A stretch of 5,980 nt of DNA from the NCBI GenBank assembly GCA_964636945.1, contig CAZWVH010000102.1, forward strand, positions 1 to 5,980, given 5' to 3'. The translations under genes were made by a program, and so were the position numbers. Under the pieces are notes generated by a model. That model made no database searches. It saw only the letters and a list, made by a program, of their open reading frames with translations, and had not been told where the DNA came from. Below are positions 1 to 5,980 of the stretch, piece by piece; position 1 is the first letter of the stretch; the number at the start of each line of letters is the position of its first letter. Origin of the DNA: CAZADA01 sp964636945. Lineage in GTDB: Bacteria > Pseudomonadota > Alphaproteobacteria > Caulobacterales > Maricaulaceae.

Positions 1-110
1 CTCATGGCGTAATCCAAGTAGGACCGGCGCATTTCGTCTTGGATGACGACCGGGCTCACGCCCTCGTCTCTGCCGCCGCCGGGACCGTCCGTCGCGTCGA
101 TGTCTGACAC
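1..110 (-). CDS. gyrA: DNA gyrase subunit A, N-terminal fragment (runs off left edge)
   Basis: Only the first 36 codons and two bases of the next are in the window. The minus strand from a GTG at 110-108 reads into a short Gly/Asp-rich leader and then EMRRSYLDYAM (residues 26-36), the hallmark start of the GyrA/ParC breakage-reunion domain. GyrA forms the A2B2 gyrase tetramer with GyrB and introduces negative supercoils into DNA using ATP. The catalytic tyrosine and all later domains lie outside the window. The start is well fixed: an in-frame TAG lies just upstream (codon at 116-114), and a GAGG ribosome site (120-117) sits six bases before the GTG. ParC shares this N-terminal motif, so the gyrA name rests partly on the neighbouring ssb and is not absolute. 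Confidence 0.92.
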   Translation of the reverse strand, partial: MSDIDATDGPGGGRDEGVSPVVIQDEMRRSYLDYAM

Positions 111-134
111 GGGCTACCTCTTTTCACATGTATG

Positions 135-169
135 CGCCTTCGGGCACTGCGCATCAAAGCGCGAAGGCG
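135..169 (-). promoter_or_regulatory. Hairpin in the gyrA leader
   Basis: A perfect 8-base inverted repeat (135-142 with 162-169, CGCCTTCG/CGAAGGCG) encloses a 19-base loop. That loop can itself pair weakly through GCGC-ATCAAA-GCGC (149-162, sharing its last base with the outer stem). It lies between the small membrane-protein gene and gyrA, about 15 bases upstream of the gyrA ribosome site. No run of T follows it on the minus strand, so a simple intrinsic terminator is not obvious. It could be a leader structure, an attenuator, a processing site or a weak terminator of the upstream transcript. The inverted repeat is seen; the function is inferred. Confidence 0.35.
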
Positions 170-218
170 ATTGAGATCGTTTTGCCAACACGGGCTGTAT
201 CAATCTTGTAATGTGGTT

Positions 219-533
219 CTAGATGATTTGTAAAACCAGGGCGCTGGCTGCAGCGAATAGGGCGATAAACGCGCCCGCACTGCGCGTTGCGGACATGTGC
301 CCCGCGCCGGCGGACGCGGCAAAGCGGGCCGACAATCCCACAATGAGCGCCGCGCCCAAAGCAAGCCAGGTCTCCTCGGGCGTTCCTGGGGAAATCGTGG
401 GATCATCCCTCACCAGCGCCAAGCGACGCGCATACAGCGCAGCCATGACAAGCCCCGGAGCACTGACCAATAACGCCGCCGCCAGTCGACCAAGCGTCCG
501 CCTCACAAAATGAGCCATCGGCGCAGTTCTCAC
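219..533 (-). CDS. Small hypothetical membrane protein between ssb and gyrA
   Basis: I do not recognise a family. The 104-residue product has three likely membrane helices at about residues 17-35, 55-73 and 86-104, with an Arg-rich N-terminus (RR at 11-12), another RR at 36-37 and a short acidic/Pro loop between the first two. The protein ends inside or right after the last helix (ending LQII), so there is no C-terminal soluble domain. I chose GTG at 533 because a GGAG (542-539) sits five bases upstream. ATG at 518 (99 residues) and GTG at 548 (109 residues) are alternatives. It reads the same way as ssb (128 bases upstream) and gyrA (108 bases downstream), which fits co-transcription. The opposite strand is also open at 223-513, but its product is not hydrophobic and has no context. 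No function is proposed. Confidence 0.6.
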   Translation of the reverse strand: MRTAPMAHFVRRTLGRLAAALLVSAPGLVMAALYARRLALVRDDPTISPGTPEETWLALGAALIVGLSARFAASAGAGHMSATRSAGAFIALFAAASALVLQII

Positions 534-661
534 CCCCACTCCATACACTCACGCCGTCGCCATCAGATTCCGTCGATCACGGCGCTGTGCATAACAGGCA
601 AGATGCGTGCAGGTCCACCTGCGGCGCGACTTCAGCGAGAAGGGCCAGCAGGAGAGGTCAA

Positions 662-1141
662 TTAGAACGGAATGTCGTCGTTCAGCTCAAACGACTCCGA
701 GCGCGAGCTTGATGACGGGCCATCACCGCCGCTAGGGCCGGCATAATCATCGCTGGGGCCAGAATCGGCATAATCGCCACCGCCCTCACCGCGCGCAGAC
801 AGAATCTGTAAGTCCCCACGAAAGCGTTGGAGCACCACTTCTGTGGTGTATTTGTCTTGACCGTCGCGGTCCTGCCATTTGCGCGTTTGCAGTTGCCCCT
901 CAATGTAGACCCGAGTGCCCTTACGCAGATAGTTCTCGGCAACCTTGGCCAGGTTTTCATTAAAGATCACAACGCGATGCCACTCTGTACGGTCGCGTTT
1001 TTCACCTGTGGCCTTGTCCCGCCACGTCTCTGACGTTGCAATATTGAGATTGACCACGGGATCGCCGGAAGACATGCGCCGCACTTCCGGGTCGCGGCCC
1101 AAATTTCCCACCAAAATCACCTTATTTACCGATCCAGCCAT
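662..1141 (-). CDS. ssb: Single-stranded DNA-binding protein
   Basis: SSB coats single-stranded DNA as a tetramer during replication, recombination and repair, and recruits partner proteins through its C-terminal tail. The 159-residue product has the OB-fold at about residues 4-112, opening with VNKVILVGNLGRDPE. It includes the DNA-stacking aromatics W40, W54, F60 and W89, which align with W40, W54, F60 and W88 of the E. coli protein. A Gly/Ser/Asp-rich linker (about 114-150) leads to an acidic tip ending DDIPF, the partner-binding motif. ATG at 1141 is preferred: a GAGG lies five bases upstream and the N-terminus MAGSVNKV matches the family. A GTG nine codons further upstream would add an atypical MTIVVNEEA. 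The linker contains a small internal repeat. The promoter carries a LexA operator, so SOS induction is likely. Confidence 0.97.
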   Translation of the reverse strand: MAGSVNKVILVGNLGRDPEVRRMSSGDPVVNLNIATSETWRDKATGEKRDRTEWHRVVIFNENLAKVAENYLRKGTRVYIEGQLQTRKWQDRDGQDKYTTEVVLQRFRGDLQILSARGEGGGDYADSGPSDDYAGPSGGDGPSSSSRSESFELNDDIPF

Positions 1142-1187
1142 GGCTTCCTCGTTTACAACAATCGTCACGTGCTTCAGTTTGAAACAT

Positions 1188-1216
1188 ATTTGTTCATACT
1201 ATGTTCCCTGCGTCAA
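1188..1216 (-). promoter_or_regulatory. Likely ssb promoter
   Basis: On the minus strand TTGACG (1216-1211) matches five of six bases of the sigma-70-type -35 consensus. A 17-base spacer leads to ACAAAT (1193-1188), a weak -10 with three of six matches. The predicted transcript would start near 1180 and have a leader of about 40 bases before the ssb ATG. The -35 is convincing and the -10 is not, so the exact -10 could be shifted by a few bases. The LexA box lies almost wholly within the spacer, a classic position for repression. Confidence 0.55.
1192..1206 (-). promoter_or_regulatory. LexA (SOS) operator in the ssb promoter
   Basis: The plus strand reads GTTC-ATACTAT-GTTC, a perfect direct repeat of GTTC with a 7-base gap (GAAC-N7-GAAC on the minus strand). 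This is the known LexA binding motif of most alphaproteobacteria and differs from the CTGT-N8-ACAG palindrome of enterobacteria. It lies between the -35 and -10 elements of ssb, 51 bases upstream of the ssb ATG. LexA bound here would block ssb transcription until DNA damage triggers its self-cleavage. The first gene rightward starts 225 bases away, so control of that gene by this site is less certain. Confidence 0.8.
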
Positions 1217-1430
1217 GACGGAACACTCGTCACATTACGGCGATTTGCGCGCTGTTCATTGTGCGAACGGTGCAAAACTGTGGACAGAAACGAGCGCTAG
1301 ACGTTTAATCATCGGTTAGAGGGGCCGGATTGATCACCCGACACTGTAACGAAGTTCACGTGGCGCCATCTTCGCATAGAAAGATTGGCCGGGTGCGTGG
1401 TCAAAGCCCCGATGGCGGATGGAGGGCGGA
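1217..1430. other. Intergenic stretch between the ssb promoter and the acyltransferase gene
   Basis: No gene is supported here. An open frame on the plus strand enters this stretch from the antisense side of ssb (ending at 1319) but has no ribosome site and no recognisable product. The stretch contains an inverted GTTC-N7-GAAC (1254-1268), a CACGTG hexamer (1357-1362) and a weak rightward promoter candidate listed separately. No tRNA, terminator or mobile-element end was seen. Confidence 0.5.
1355..1382 (+). promoter_or_regulatory. Weak candidate promoter for the acyltransferase gene
   Basis: TTCACG (1355-1360) and TAGAAA (1377-1382) each match four of six consensus bases and are 16 bases apart. 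They would give a start near 1389 and a leader of about 40 bases. Matches of this quality occur by chance, so this is only a candidate; its main support is its placement just before a gene that needs a rightward promoter. Confidence 0.22.
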
Positions 1431-2630
1431 GTGTATCAAGGGGCGTTAAGGTTATTTCTGGCCATGCTGGTGGTCTATGTTCACTTGACCAGCGGGTTGG
1501 CGGCCTCGGGATACATCGCTGTTTTCGCGTTTTATCTGATCTCTGGCTATTTGATCACGCGCGTGGTCAATACGCGCTATAACAATGGCGTTGATGGCCT
1601 TTGGCGCTTTGGGCTCAATCGGTTTTTGCGGCTGTTTCCCGGTTATTGGATCGTCTTGCTGTTCTCAATGGCCGTGGTGGCGGCCTTCCCAGAAGCGTCG
1701 GTGAACCTCTTTAACTCCTTGTTTTGGCCAGACTCGAGCGATGACTGGCTTGCCCAGATTTTCGTGTTGGGACAACGCGAATTCAATAGTTTCACGGTGT
1801 TGGGCATTCCCACCGGGGTGACGCCTGAACTGGCTCCGCAATTCATCCCGACCGCAACCACGTTGAATGTGGAGTTGATCTTCTATGCGTTGATCGCAGT
1901 GCTCCTGGGCCGCTACAAACAGGTTACACTGGCCTGGTTTGCATTGTCCTTCGCCCATGGGACCTACGTGGTCATCCAGGACGACTTCAAACTGGGATAT
2001 GAGACATTTATCGGCGCCTCGCTGGCATTTTCGTCCGGGGCCATGTTGTTTCATTACCGTGACCTCATCGCAAAGTTGGCGGACAAGGCGCGCGTGACGC
2101 CAACGGCGACCATGGCCTTGTTCAGTGTGGCGCTGCTCGGCGCCACAGGTTTGTGGCAAGACGCCGCCTATCTCACCATGCGCGCGTTGGGCTGGACCCA
2201 AGAGGCGGCTGAGGCGGTCCTTCCCGGCAACACAGTCCGCGCCGCATATTTGGCCCTGCCATTCGCCGCGTTCGCGTTTTGGCTGTGTATCGAAGTCAAA
2301 CCGAAAAAAACGGAAAGCTGGTTGTATGGACCACGGATGAAGTGGCTCAACGATCTAGCCGGCGACCTATCGTATCCGATCTTTCTGATCCACTGGCCCG
2401 TAGCCGCGCTGATTGCCGGCTTGACCACCGCTTACGCGCCGAATGTATCGCTGTTGGCGCCGATGGCTTATGGTTGGCTTTTGATTGTGTTGGCAGCGAC
2501 ATTCGCGGTGTGCCTGGTGATCGTGTATGGGGTTGAGCGGCCGATCCAGAGGCTGCGAGCACGCGTGCGCAAGCCGTCAGAAAATGCGCCGCCCGCAGCA
2601 GCAGTCCAGCCGCAGCCCGTGGCGAAATAG
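1431..2630 (+). CDS. Membrane acyltransferase, acyltransferase-3 (OafA/YrhL-like) family
   Basis: Members of this inner-membrane family move acyl groups, often acetyl, onto sugars of O-antigen, exopolysaccharide, peptidoglycan or small molecules. The 399-residue product has the family's architecture. A first helix carries R7 and the conserved H18 (VVYVHLTSG). Next come a second helix ending SGYLIT (38-43), an NRFLRLFPGYW segment (63-73), LNVELIFYAL (145-154), several further helices, LSYPIFLIHWPV (313-324), and VERPI after the last helix (368-372), followed by a Pro/Ala-rich tail. I chose GTG at 1431 because GGAGG (1421-1425) lies five bases upstream. An in-frame ATG at 1419 would add four residues but overlaps that ribosome site. 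The acceptor cannot be told from the sequence and no glycan genes are nearby. It lies between ssb and uvrA, so its context gives no pathway. Confidence 0.9.
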   Translation: MYQGALRLFLAMLVVYVHLTSGLAASGYIAVFAFYLISGYLITRVVNTRYNNGVDGLWRFGLNRFLRLFPGYWIVLLFSMAVVAAFPEASVNLFNSLFWPDSSDDWLAQIFVLGQREFNSFTVLGIPTGVTPELAPQFIPTATTLNVELIFYALIAVLLGRYKQVTLAWFALSFAHGTYVVIQDDFKLGYETFIGASLAFSSGAMLFHYRDLIAKLADKARVTPTATMALFSVALLGATGLWQDAAYLTMRALGWTQEAAEAVLPGNTVRAAYLALPFAAFAFWLCIEVKPKKTESWLYGPRMKWLNDLAGDLSYPIFLIHWPVAALIAGLTTAYAPNVSLLAPMAYGWLLIVLAATFAVCLVIVYGVERPIQRLRARVRKPSENAPPAAAVQPQPVAK

Positions 2631-2777
2631 CCGTACAATCTCGCCGTCGCCTGCCTTGCCCACGCAATTGTGACTCCGGCGCGGCTTCCACCGTTTCGAT
2701 CATGCTCCCACGTGCTTGGGGCGACGGGACCAATCAATCTGCGTCATCAAAGGCCAATGCACGAAGAGGAGATCCTC

Positions 2778-3347
2778 ATGACTGACTTTACAATTCACAC
2801 CCCTGAATCAGCGCCAGAAGCCGCACAACCCCTGCTGGAGAAATCCCAAAAGGCCTACGGCATGGTTCCCAATCTGCACGCCGCCATGGCCGCTTCTCCT
2901 TCCTTGCTCGACGCCTATCAGAAAGTTCAAGAGGCCTTCCGCGCCACCAGCTTGACCAAGACCGAGCAAAACGTGGTGTGGATGACCATCAACCGATATC
3001 ACAACTGCCATTATTGCATTCCCGCCCATACCGGCATCGCGCACAGCGACAAGGTGGATGCAGAGATCATCACAGCACTGCGCGCAGGGACCGAATTACC
3101 CGACGCCAAGCTCGAGGCGCTGCGCACACTGACCATCGCCATGCTGGACAAACGCGGGCGTCTTGACGATGGCGACACTCAGCCATTCTTTGCCGCCGGC
3201 TACACCAATGAGAGCCTCGCTGACGTGCTTGTGGGCGTGGCGCACAAAACCATGTCGAACTACTTCAACGCTTTTTTTGAGACGCCGATCGACGCGCCAT
3301 TCCAGAAATTCGTCGATGATCCCATGGGGGCCAAAGCGCCGGCCTAG
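2778..3347 (+). CDS. AhpD/carboxymuconolactone decarboxylase-like protein (peroxidase-related)
   Basis: The 189-residue product belongs to the all-helical AhpD/CMD-like group. The core holds E63 followed by NCHYCIPAH (76-84), giving the redox pair C77/C80 and H84, as in AhpD-type proteins where a CxxC works with a nearby His and Glu in peroxide or disulfide chemistry. An earlier GMVPNLHAAMA segment (28-38) is typical of the peroxidase-related branch. The ATG at 2778 has AGGAG (2767-2771) six bases upstream. The open frame extends back to 2670, but that part looks non-coding and lacks a ribosome site. The gene starts 147 bases after the acyltransferase stop and could share its transcript. True decarboxylase activity is unlikely given the CxxC, and the substrate is unknown. 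No AhpC or other partner is in the window. Confidence 0.9.
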   Translation: MTDFTIHTPESAPEAAQPLLEKSQKAYGMVPNLHAAMAASPSLLDAYQKVQEAFRATSLTKTEQNVVWMTINRYHNCHYCIPAHTGIAHSDKVDAEIITALRAGTELPDAKLEALRTLTIAMLDKRGRLDDGDTQPFFAAGYTNESLADVLVGVAHKTMSNYFNAFFETPIDAPFQKFVDDPMGAKAPA

Positions 3348-3359
3348 GACCACGGGTAG

Positions 3360-3382
3360 GCGTCGCGCGGAGGCCGCGGCGC
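3360..3382 (+). terminator. Possible terminator hairpin after the AhpD-like gene
   Basis: An 8-pair GC-rich stem (3360-3367 with 3375-3382, one G-U pair) closes a 7-base loop, starting 13 bases after the stop codon. Two T residues follow rather than a full run, so termination may be partial or factor-dependent. If it works, uvrA needs its own promoter in 3383-3484, where I see no strong candidate. Confidence 0.4.
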
Positions 3383-3484
3383 TTACAACCCGGGACATAC
3401 ACAAAACCTGTGCGCTGGGAGGCGACAGCACCCGGTCGGCGACCTACATGTGGATATTCGGCCGCCGCGGGAGAGCTGCTGTCC

Positions 3485-5980
3485 ATGTCTGAGGCGTTGA
3501 AATTCATACGCGTGCGCGGGGCGCGGGCGCACAATCTGAAATCCGTGGATGTGGACATTCCGCGCGACCAGTTGGTGGTGATCACTGGTCTTTCTGGGTC
3601 GGGCAAGTCCTCTCTCGCCTTCGACACCATTTATGCCGAGGGCCAGCGGCGCTATGTGGAGAGCCTGTCGGCCTATGCGCGCCAGTTTCTGCAACTGATG
3701 CAAAAGCCGGACGTCGATTCGATCGAGGGGCTGTCGCCGGCGATCTCCATCGAGCAAAAGACCACCAGCAAAAACCCCCGCTCTACCGTCGCCACGGTCA
3801 CTGAGATTTACGATTATATGCGTTTGCTCTGGGCGCGGGTCGGCGTGCCGCATTCGCCCGCCACGGGCCTGCCCATCGAAAGCCAGACGGTCAGCCAAAT
3901 GGTGGACCGGATTATGGCGCTGGATGAGGGGACGCGGCTCTATCTGCTGGCGCCCATGGTGCGCGGGCGAAAGGGCGAGTACCGCAAAGAATTGCAATCG
4001 CTGCTCGCCCAAGGCTTTCAGCGCGCCAAGATCGACGGGGAATTTGTGGAGTTAGAGTCCCCGCCCACGCTCGACAAAAAGCGCAAGCATGACATTGATG
4101 TGGTGGTGGACCGGATTGTGGTGCGCGAGGGCTTGGAAACTCGCCTGGCCGACAGTTTGGAGACCGCGCTGCGCATCGCCGACGGCGTCGCTGTGGCCGA
4201 ATTTGCTGACGTCAAGGGCGGCAATAAATCGCCGGAGCGTCTCACATTTTCCCAGCGTTACGCCTGTCCCGTTTCGGGCTTCACCCTGCCGGAGGTCGAA
4301 CCGCGGCTGTTTTCATTCAACTCCCCGCAAGGCGCGTGCCCCACCTGCGATGGTCTGGGCGAACAATTGACCTTTGACGAAGGCCTGGTGGTTCCAGACG
4401 GCACGCTGAGTTTGCAGAAGGGCGCGGTGGCGCCGTGGTCGCGGGGCCAGTCGCCCTACTACGTCCAGACGCTGATGGCGTTGGCCAAGCATTACGACTT
4501 CAAGCTCACCACCGCCTGGCGCCGACTGCCGCAACAGGCGCGCGATGTCATCCTTTACGGCACCGGCGGCGAAGAGGTGGCCTTCGCCTATGATGATGGC
4601 GTGCGAAGCTATCGCGTCAGCAAGCCGTTTGAAGGCGTCATTCCAAATATGGCGCGGCGCTATCGCGAAACGGACTCAAGCTGGGTGCGCGAGGAATTGG
4701 GCAAGTACCAAAGCGCGACGCCGTGTGATGTGTGCGGCGGCAAACGGTTAAAGCCCGAAGCCTTGTCGGTGAAACTCAACACGCTCGATATCTCAGACGC
4801 CGCGCGGTTGTCGATTAAAGAGGCCGTGGATTGGTTTGGCGATCTCGATCAGCATCTCTCTGATAAACAAAGGGAAATCGCCGAGCGCATCCTCAAGGAA
4901 ATCCGGGATCGGCTGACGTTTCTCCATGATGTGGGTCTGTCCTATCTGACGCTGTCACGGTCGTCGGGCACGCTGTCAGGCGGGGAAAGTCAGCGCATTC
5001 GGCTGGCCAGTCAGATTGGATCGGGGCTCACCGGCGTGCTCTATGTGCTCGACGAACCGTCTATTGGCCTGCACCAGCGCGACAACGCCCGATTGCTGGA
5101 AACGCTGAAAAACCTGCGCGATCTCGGCAATACCGTGCTGGTGGTGGAGCACGACGAAGAAGCCATTCTCACCGCGGATCATGTGATTGACATGGGGCCA
5201 GCCGCCGGCGTGCATGGTGGTGAGGTGGTGGCTGAGGGCGCGCCGGATGCGGTCAAGGCGCATGAGCACAGTCTCACCGGCGCCTATTTATCCGGCCGCC
5301 AAGAAATCCCCATTCCCAAGCAGCGCCGCAAGCCCGATGGCCGCGCGGTCAAGGTCATCGGCGCACGCGGCAACAATCTCAAATCGGTGAGTGCGGAAAT
5401 CCCGCTGGGCATGTTTGTGTGCGTCACTGGCGTTTCGGGCGGTGGCAAGTCCACCTTCACTGTCGAGACGCTGTACAAAGCCGCCGCGCGCAAGCTCAAC
5501 GGCGCCTCGGCCGCGCCGGCGCCGCATGAGGCGATTGAGGGCTTGGAGTTTCTCGACAAGGTCATCGATATCGACCAAAGCCCCATCGGGCGCACGCCGC
5601 GGTCAAACCCAGCCACCTATACCGGCGCGTTCACGCCCATCCGCGATTGGTTCGCCGGCCTGCCGGAAGCCAAAGCCCGCGGTTACAAGCCGGGCCGGTT
5701 TTCCTTCAATGTCAAAGGCGGGCGGTGCGAGGCCTGTCAGGGCGACGGCGTCACCAAAATCGAAATGCACTTTTTGCCCGACGTTTATGTGGAGTGCGAT
5801 GTGTGCCGCGGCGCGCGTTATAACCGCGAAACCCTCGAGGTCAAGTTCAAAGACAAGTCCATCGCGGATGTGTTGGAGATGACCGTGGATGATGGCGCGG
5901 AGTTTTTCTCCGCCGTCCCCGCCATTCGCGACAAGCTGGTGACGCTACAGCGCGTGGGGCTGGGCTATATCAAGGTCGGC
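3485..5980 (+). CDS. uvrA: UvrABC excinuclease subunit A (runs off right edge)
   Basis: UvrA is the cytoplasmic damage-recognition ATPase of nucleotide excision repair; a UvrA dimer loads UvrB onto lesions. The 832 codons present cover most of a protein usually near 950 residues. Visible in order: Walker A GLSGSGKS (35-42), first zinc site C261/C285/C288 with S264 where the family often has Cys, a further CxxC (C414/C417), ABC signature LSGGE (497-501), Walker B with DEP (523-525), second Walker A GVSGGGKS (649-656), and the complete second zinc site C748/C751/C771/C774. The window ends at LGYIKVG, just before the second ABC signature and Walker B. ATG at 3485 gives MSEALKFIRVRGARAHNLK, a standard N-terminus. 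The ribosome site is weak: GGAG is about eleven bases upstream. No LexA box is visible in the 137 bases after the AhpD-like gene. Confidence 0.98.
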   Translation, partial: MSEALKFIRVRGARAHNLKSVDVDIPRDQLVVITGLSGSGKSSLAFDTIYAEGQRRYVESLSAYARQFLQLMQKPDVDSIEGLSPAISIEQKTTSKNPRSTVATVTEIYDYMRLLWARVGVPHSPATGLPIESQTVSQMVDRIMALDEGTRLYLLAPMVRGRKGEYRKELQSLLAQGFQRAKIDGEFVELESPPTLDKKRKHDIDVVVDRIVVREGLETRLADSLETALRIADGVAVAEFADVKGGNKSPERLTFSQRYACPVSGFTLPEVEPRLFSFNSPQGACPTCDGLGEQLTFDEGLVVPDGTLSLQKGAVAPWSRGQSPYYVQTLMALAKHYDFKLTTAWRRLPQQARDVILYGTGGEEVAFAYDDGVRSYRVSKPFEGVIPNMARRYRETDSSWVREELGKYQSATPCDVCGGKRLKPEALSVKLNTLDISDAARLSIKEAVDWFGDLDQHLSDKQREIAERILKEIRDRLTFLHDVGLSYLTLSRSSGTLSGGESQRIRLASQIGSGLTGVLYVLDEPSIGLHQRDNARLLETLKNLRDLGNTVLVVEHDEEAILTADHVIDMGPAAGVHGGEVVAEGAPDAVKAHEHSLTGAYLSGRQEIPIPKQRRKPDGRAVKVIGARGNNLKSVSAEIPLGMFVCVTGVSGGGKSTFTVETLYKAAARKLNGASAAPAPHEAIEGLEFLDKVIDIDQSPIGRTPRSNPATYTGAFTPIRDWFAGLPEAKARGYKPGRFSFNVKGGRCEACQGDGVTKIEMHFLPDVYVECDVCRGARYNRETLEVKFKDKSIADVLEMTVDDGAEFFSAVPAIRDKLVTLQRVGLGYIKVG

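Noticed and set aside
223..513. Open frame of 96 codons on the plus strand opposite the small membrane-protein gene
   Set aside because: The product is a low-complexity Ala-rich shadow with no ribosome site or context. The minus-strand reading gives three clean membrane helices, a good ribosome site and fits the ssb-gyrA direction.
609..622. Short GC-rich inverted repeat (GCAGGT/ACCTGC) downstream of ssb as a terminator
   Set aside because: The stem is only five pairs with a four-base loop, and no T-run follows on the minus strand.
1280..1290. TGTGGACAG-like string as a DnaA box
   Set aside because: It differs from the reverse-complement consensus TGTGGATAA at two positions and stands alone, without the cluster expected at an origin.
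945..1319. Open frame of 124 codons on the plus strand antisense to ssb and running into the promoter region
   Set aside because: It covers the conserved OB-fold coding region in reverse, has no plausible product and no ribosome site.
1166..2714. CACGTG hexamers at 1166-1171, 1357-1362 and 2709-2714, the first and last sharing CACGTGCTT
   Set aside because: Three short palindromes in noncoding stretches could be chance in GC-rich DNA, and no bacterial regulator with that site is implied by the context.
1431..3347. The acyltransferase and AhpD-like genes as cargo of a mobile element or a new defence system
   Set aside because: No inverted or direct repeats at the edges, transposase, integrase or attachment site were seen, and neither protein has a nuclease, NTPase or toxin signature. 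A simple gene insertion or rearrangement is enough.
3383..4012. Open frame of 209 codons on the minus strand opposite the 5' part of uvrA
   Set aside because: It lies opposite highly conserved UvrA sequence; its His/Arg/Gln-rich product is the usual result of reading a GC-rich gene backwards.
5391..5882. Open frame of 163 codons on the plus strand in another frame of uvrA
   Set aside because: The UvrA frame here carries the second Walker A and second zinc site. The alternative product is Ser/Arg/Pro-rich with no features.

Overview
This is a chromosomal stretch, fairly GC-rich by eye, from what is most likely an alphaproteobacterium, perhaps of the Caulobacterales/Maricaulales/Hyphomonadaceae kind. 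The main reasons are a perfect alphaproteobacterial-type LexA operator (GTTC-N7-GTTC) in the ssb promoter, SSB and UvrA proteins of proteobacterial type, and the grouping of gyrA, ssb and uvrA. The order-level assignment is inference; no search was run.

Layout. The left part reads on the minus strand: ssb (662-1141), then a small three-helix membrane protein of unknown function (219-533), then the first 36 codons of gyrA (1-110), which continue off the left edge. A 289-base divergent region (1142-1430) carries the ssb promoter with its LexA box and, more weakly, signals for rightward transcription. The right part reads on the plus strand: a membrane-bound acyltransferase-3 (OafA-like) protein (1431-2630), a small AhpD/carboxymuconolactone-decarboxylase-like protein with a CxxC redox motif (2778-3347), a GC-rich hairpin that may end that transcript (3360-3382), and uvrA (3485 to the right edge, 832 codons present).

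How it fits together. gyrA, ssb and uvrA act in DNA topology, single-strand protection and nucleotide excision repair. In many proteobacteria ssb and uvrA lie back to back and can share an SOS-controlled divergent promoter region. Here two genes with no evident DNA-repair role lie between them, so the LexA box is about 2.3 kb from the uvrA start, and no second box is visible just upstream of uvrA. The window looks like ordinary housekeeping chromosome with a two-gene insertion or rearrangement. I found no mobile element, CRISPR array, tRNA, rRNA or convincing novel system. The points most worth checking are the separation of uvrA from the SOS operator, the structured leader of gyrA, and the unknown membrane protein between ssb and gyrA.
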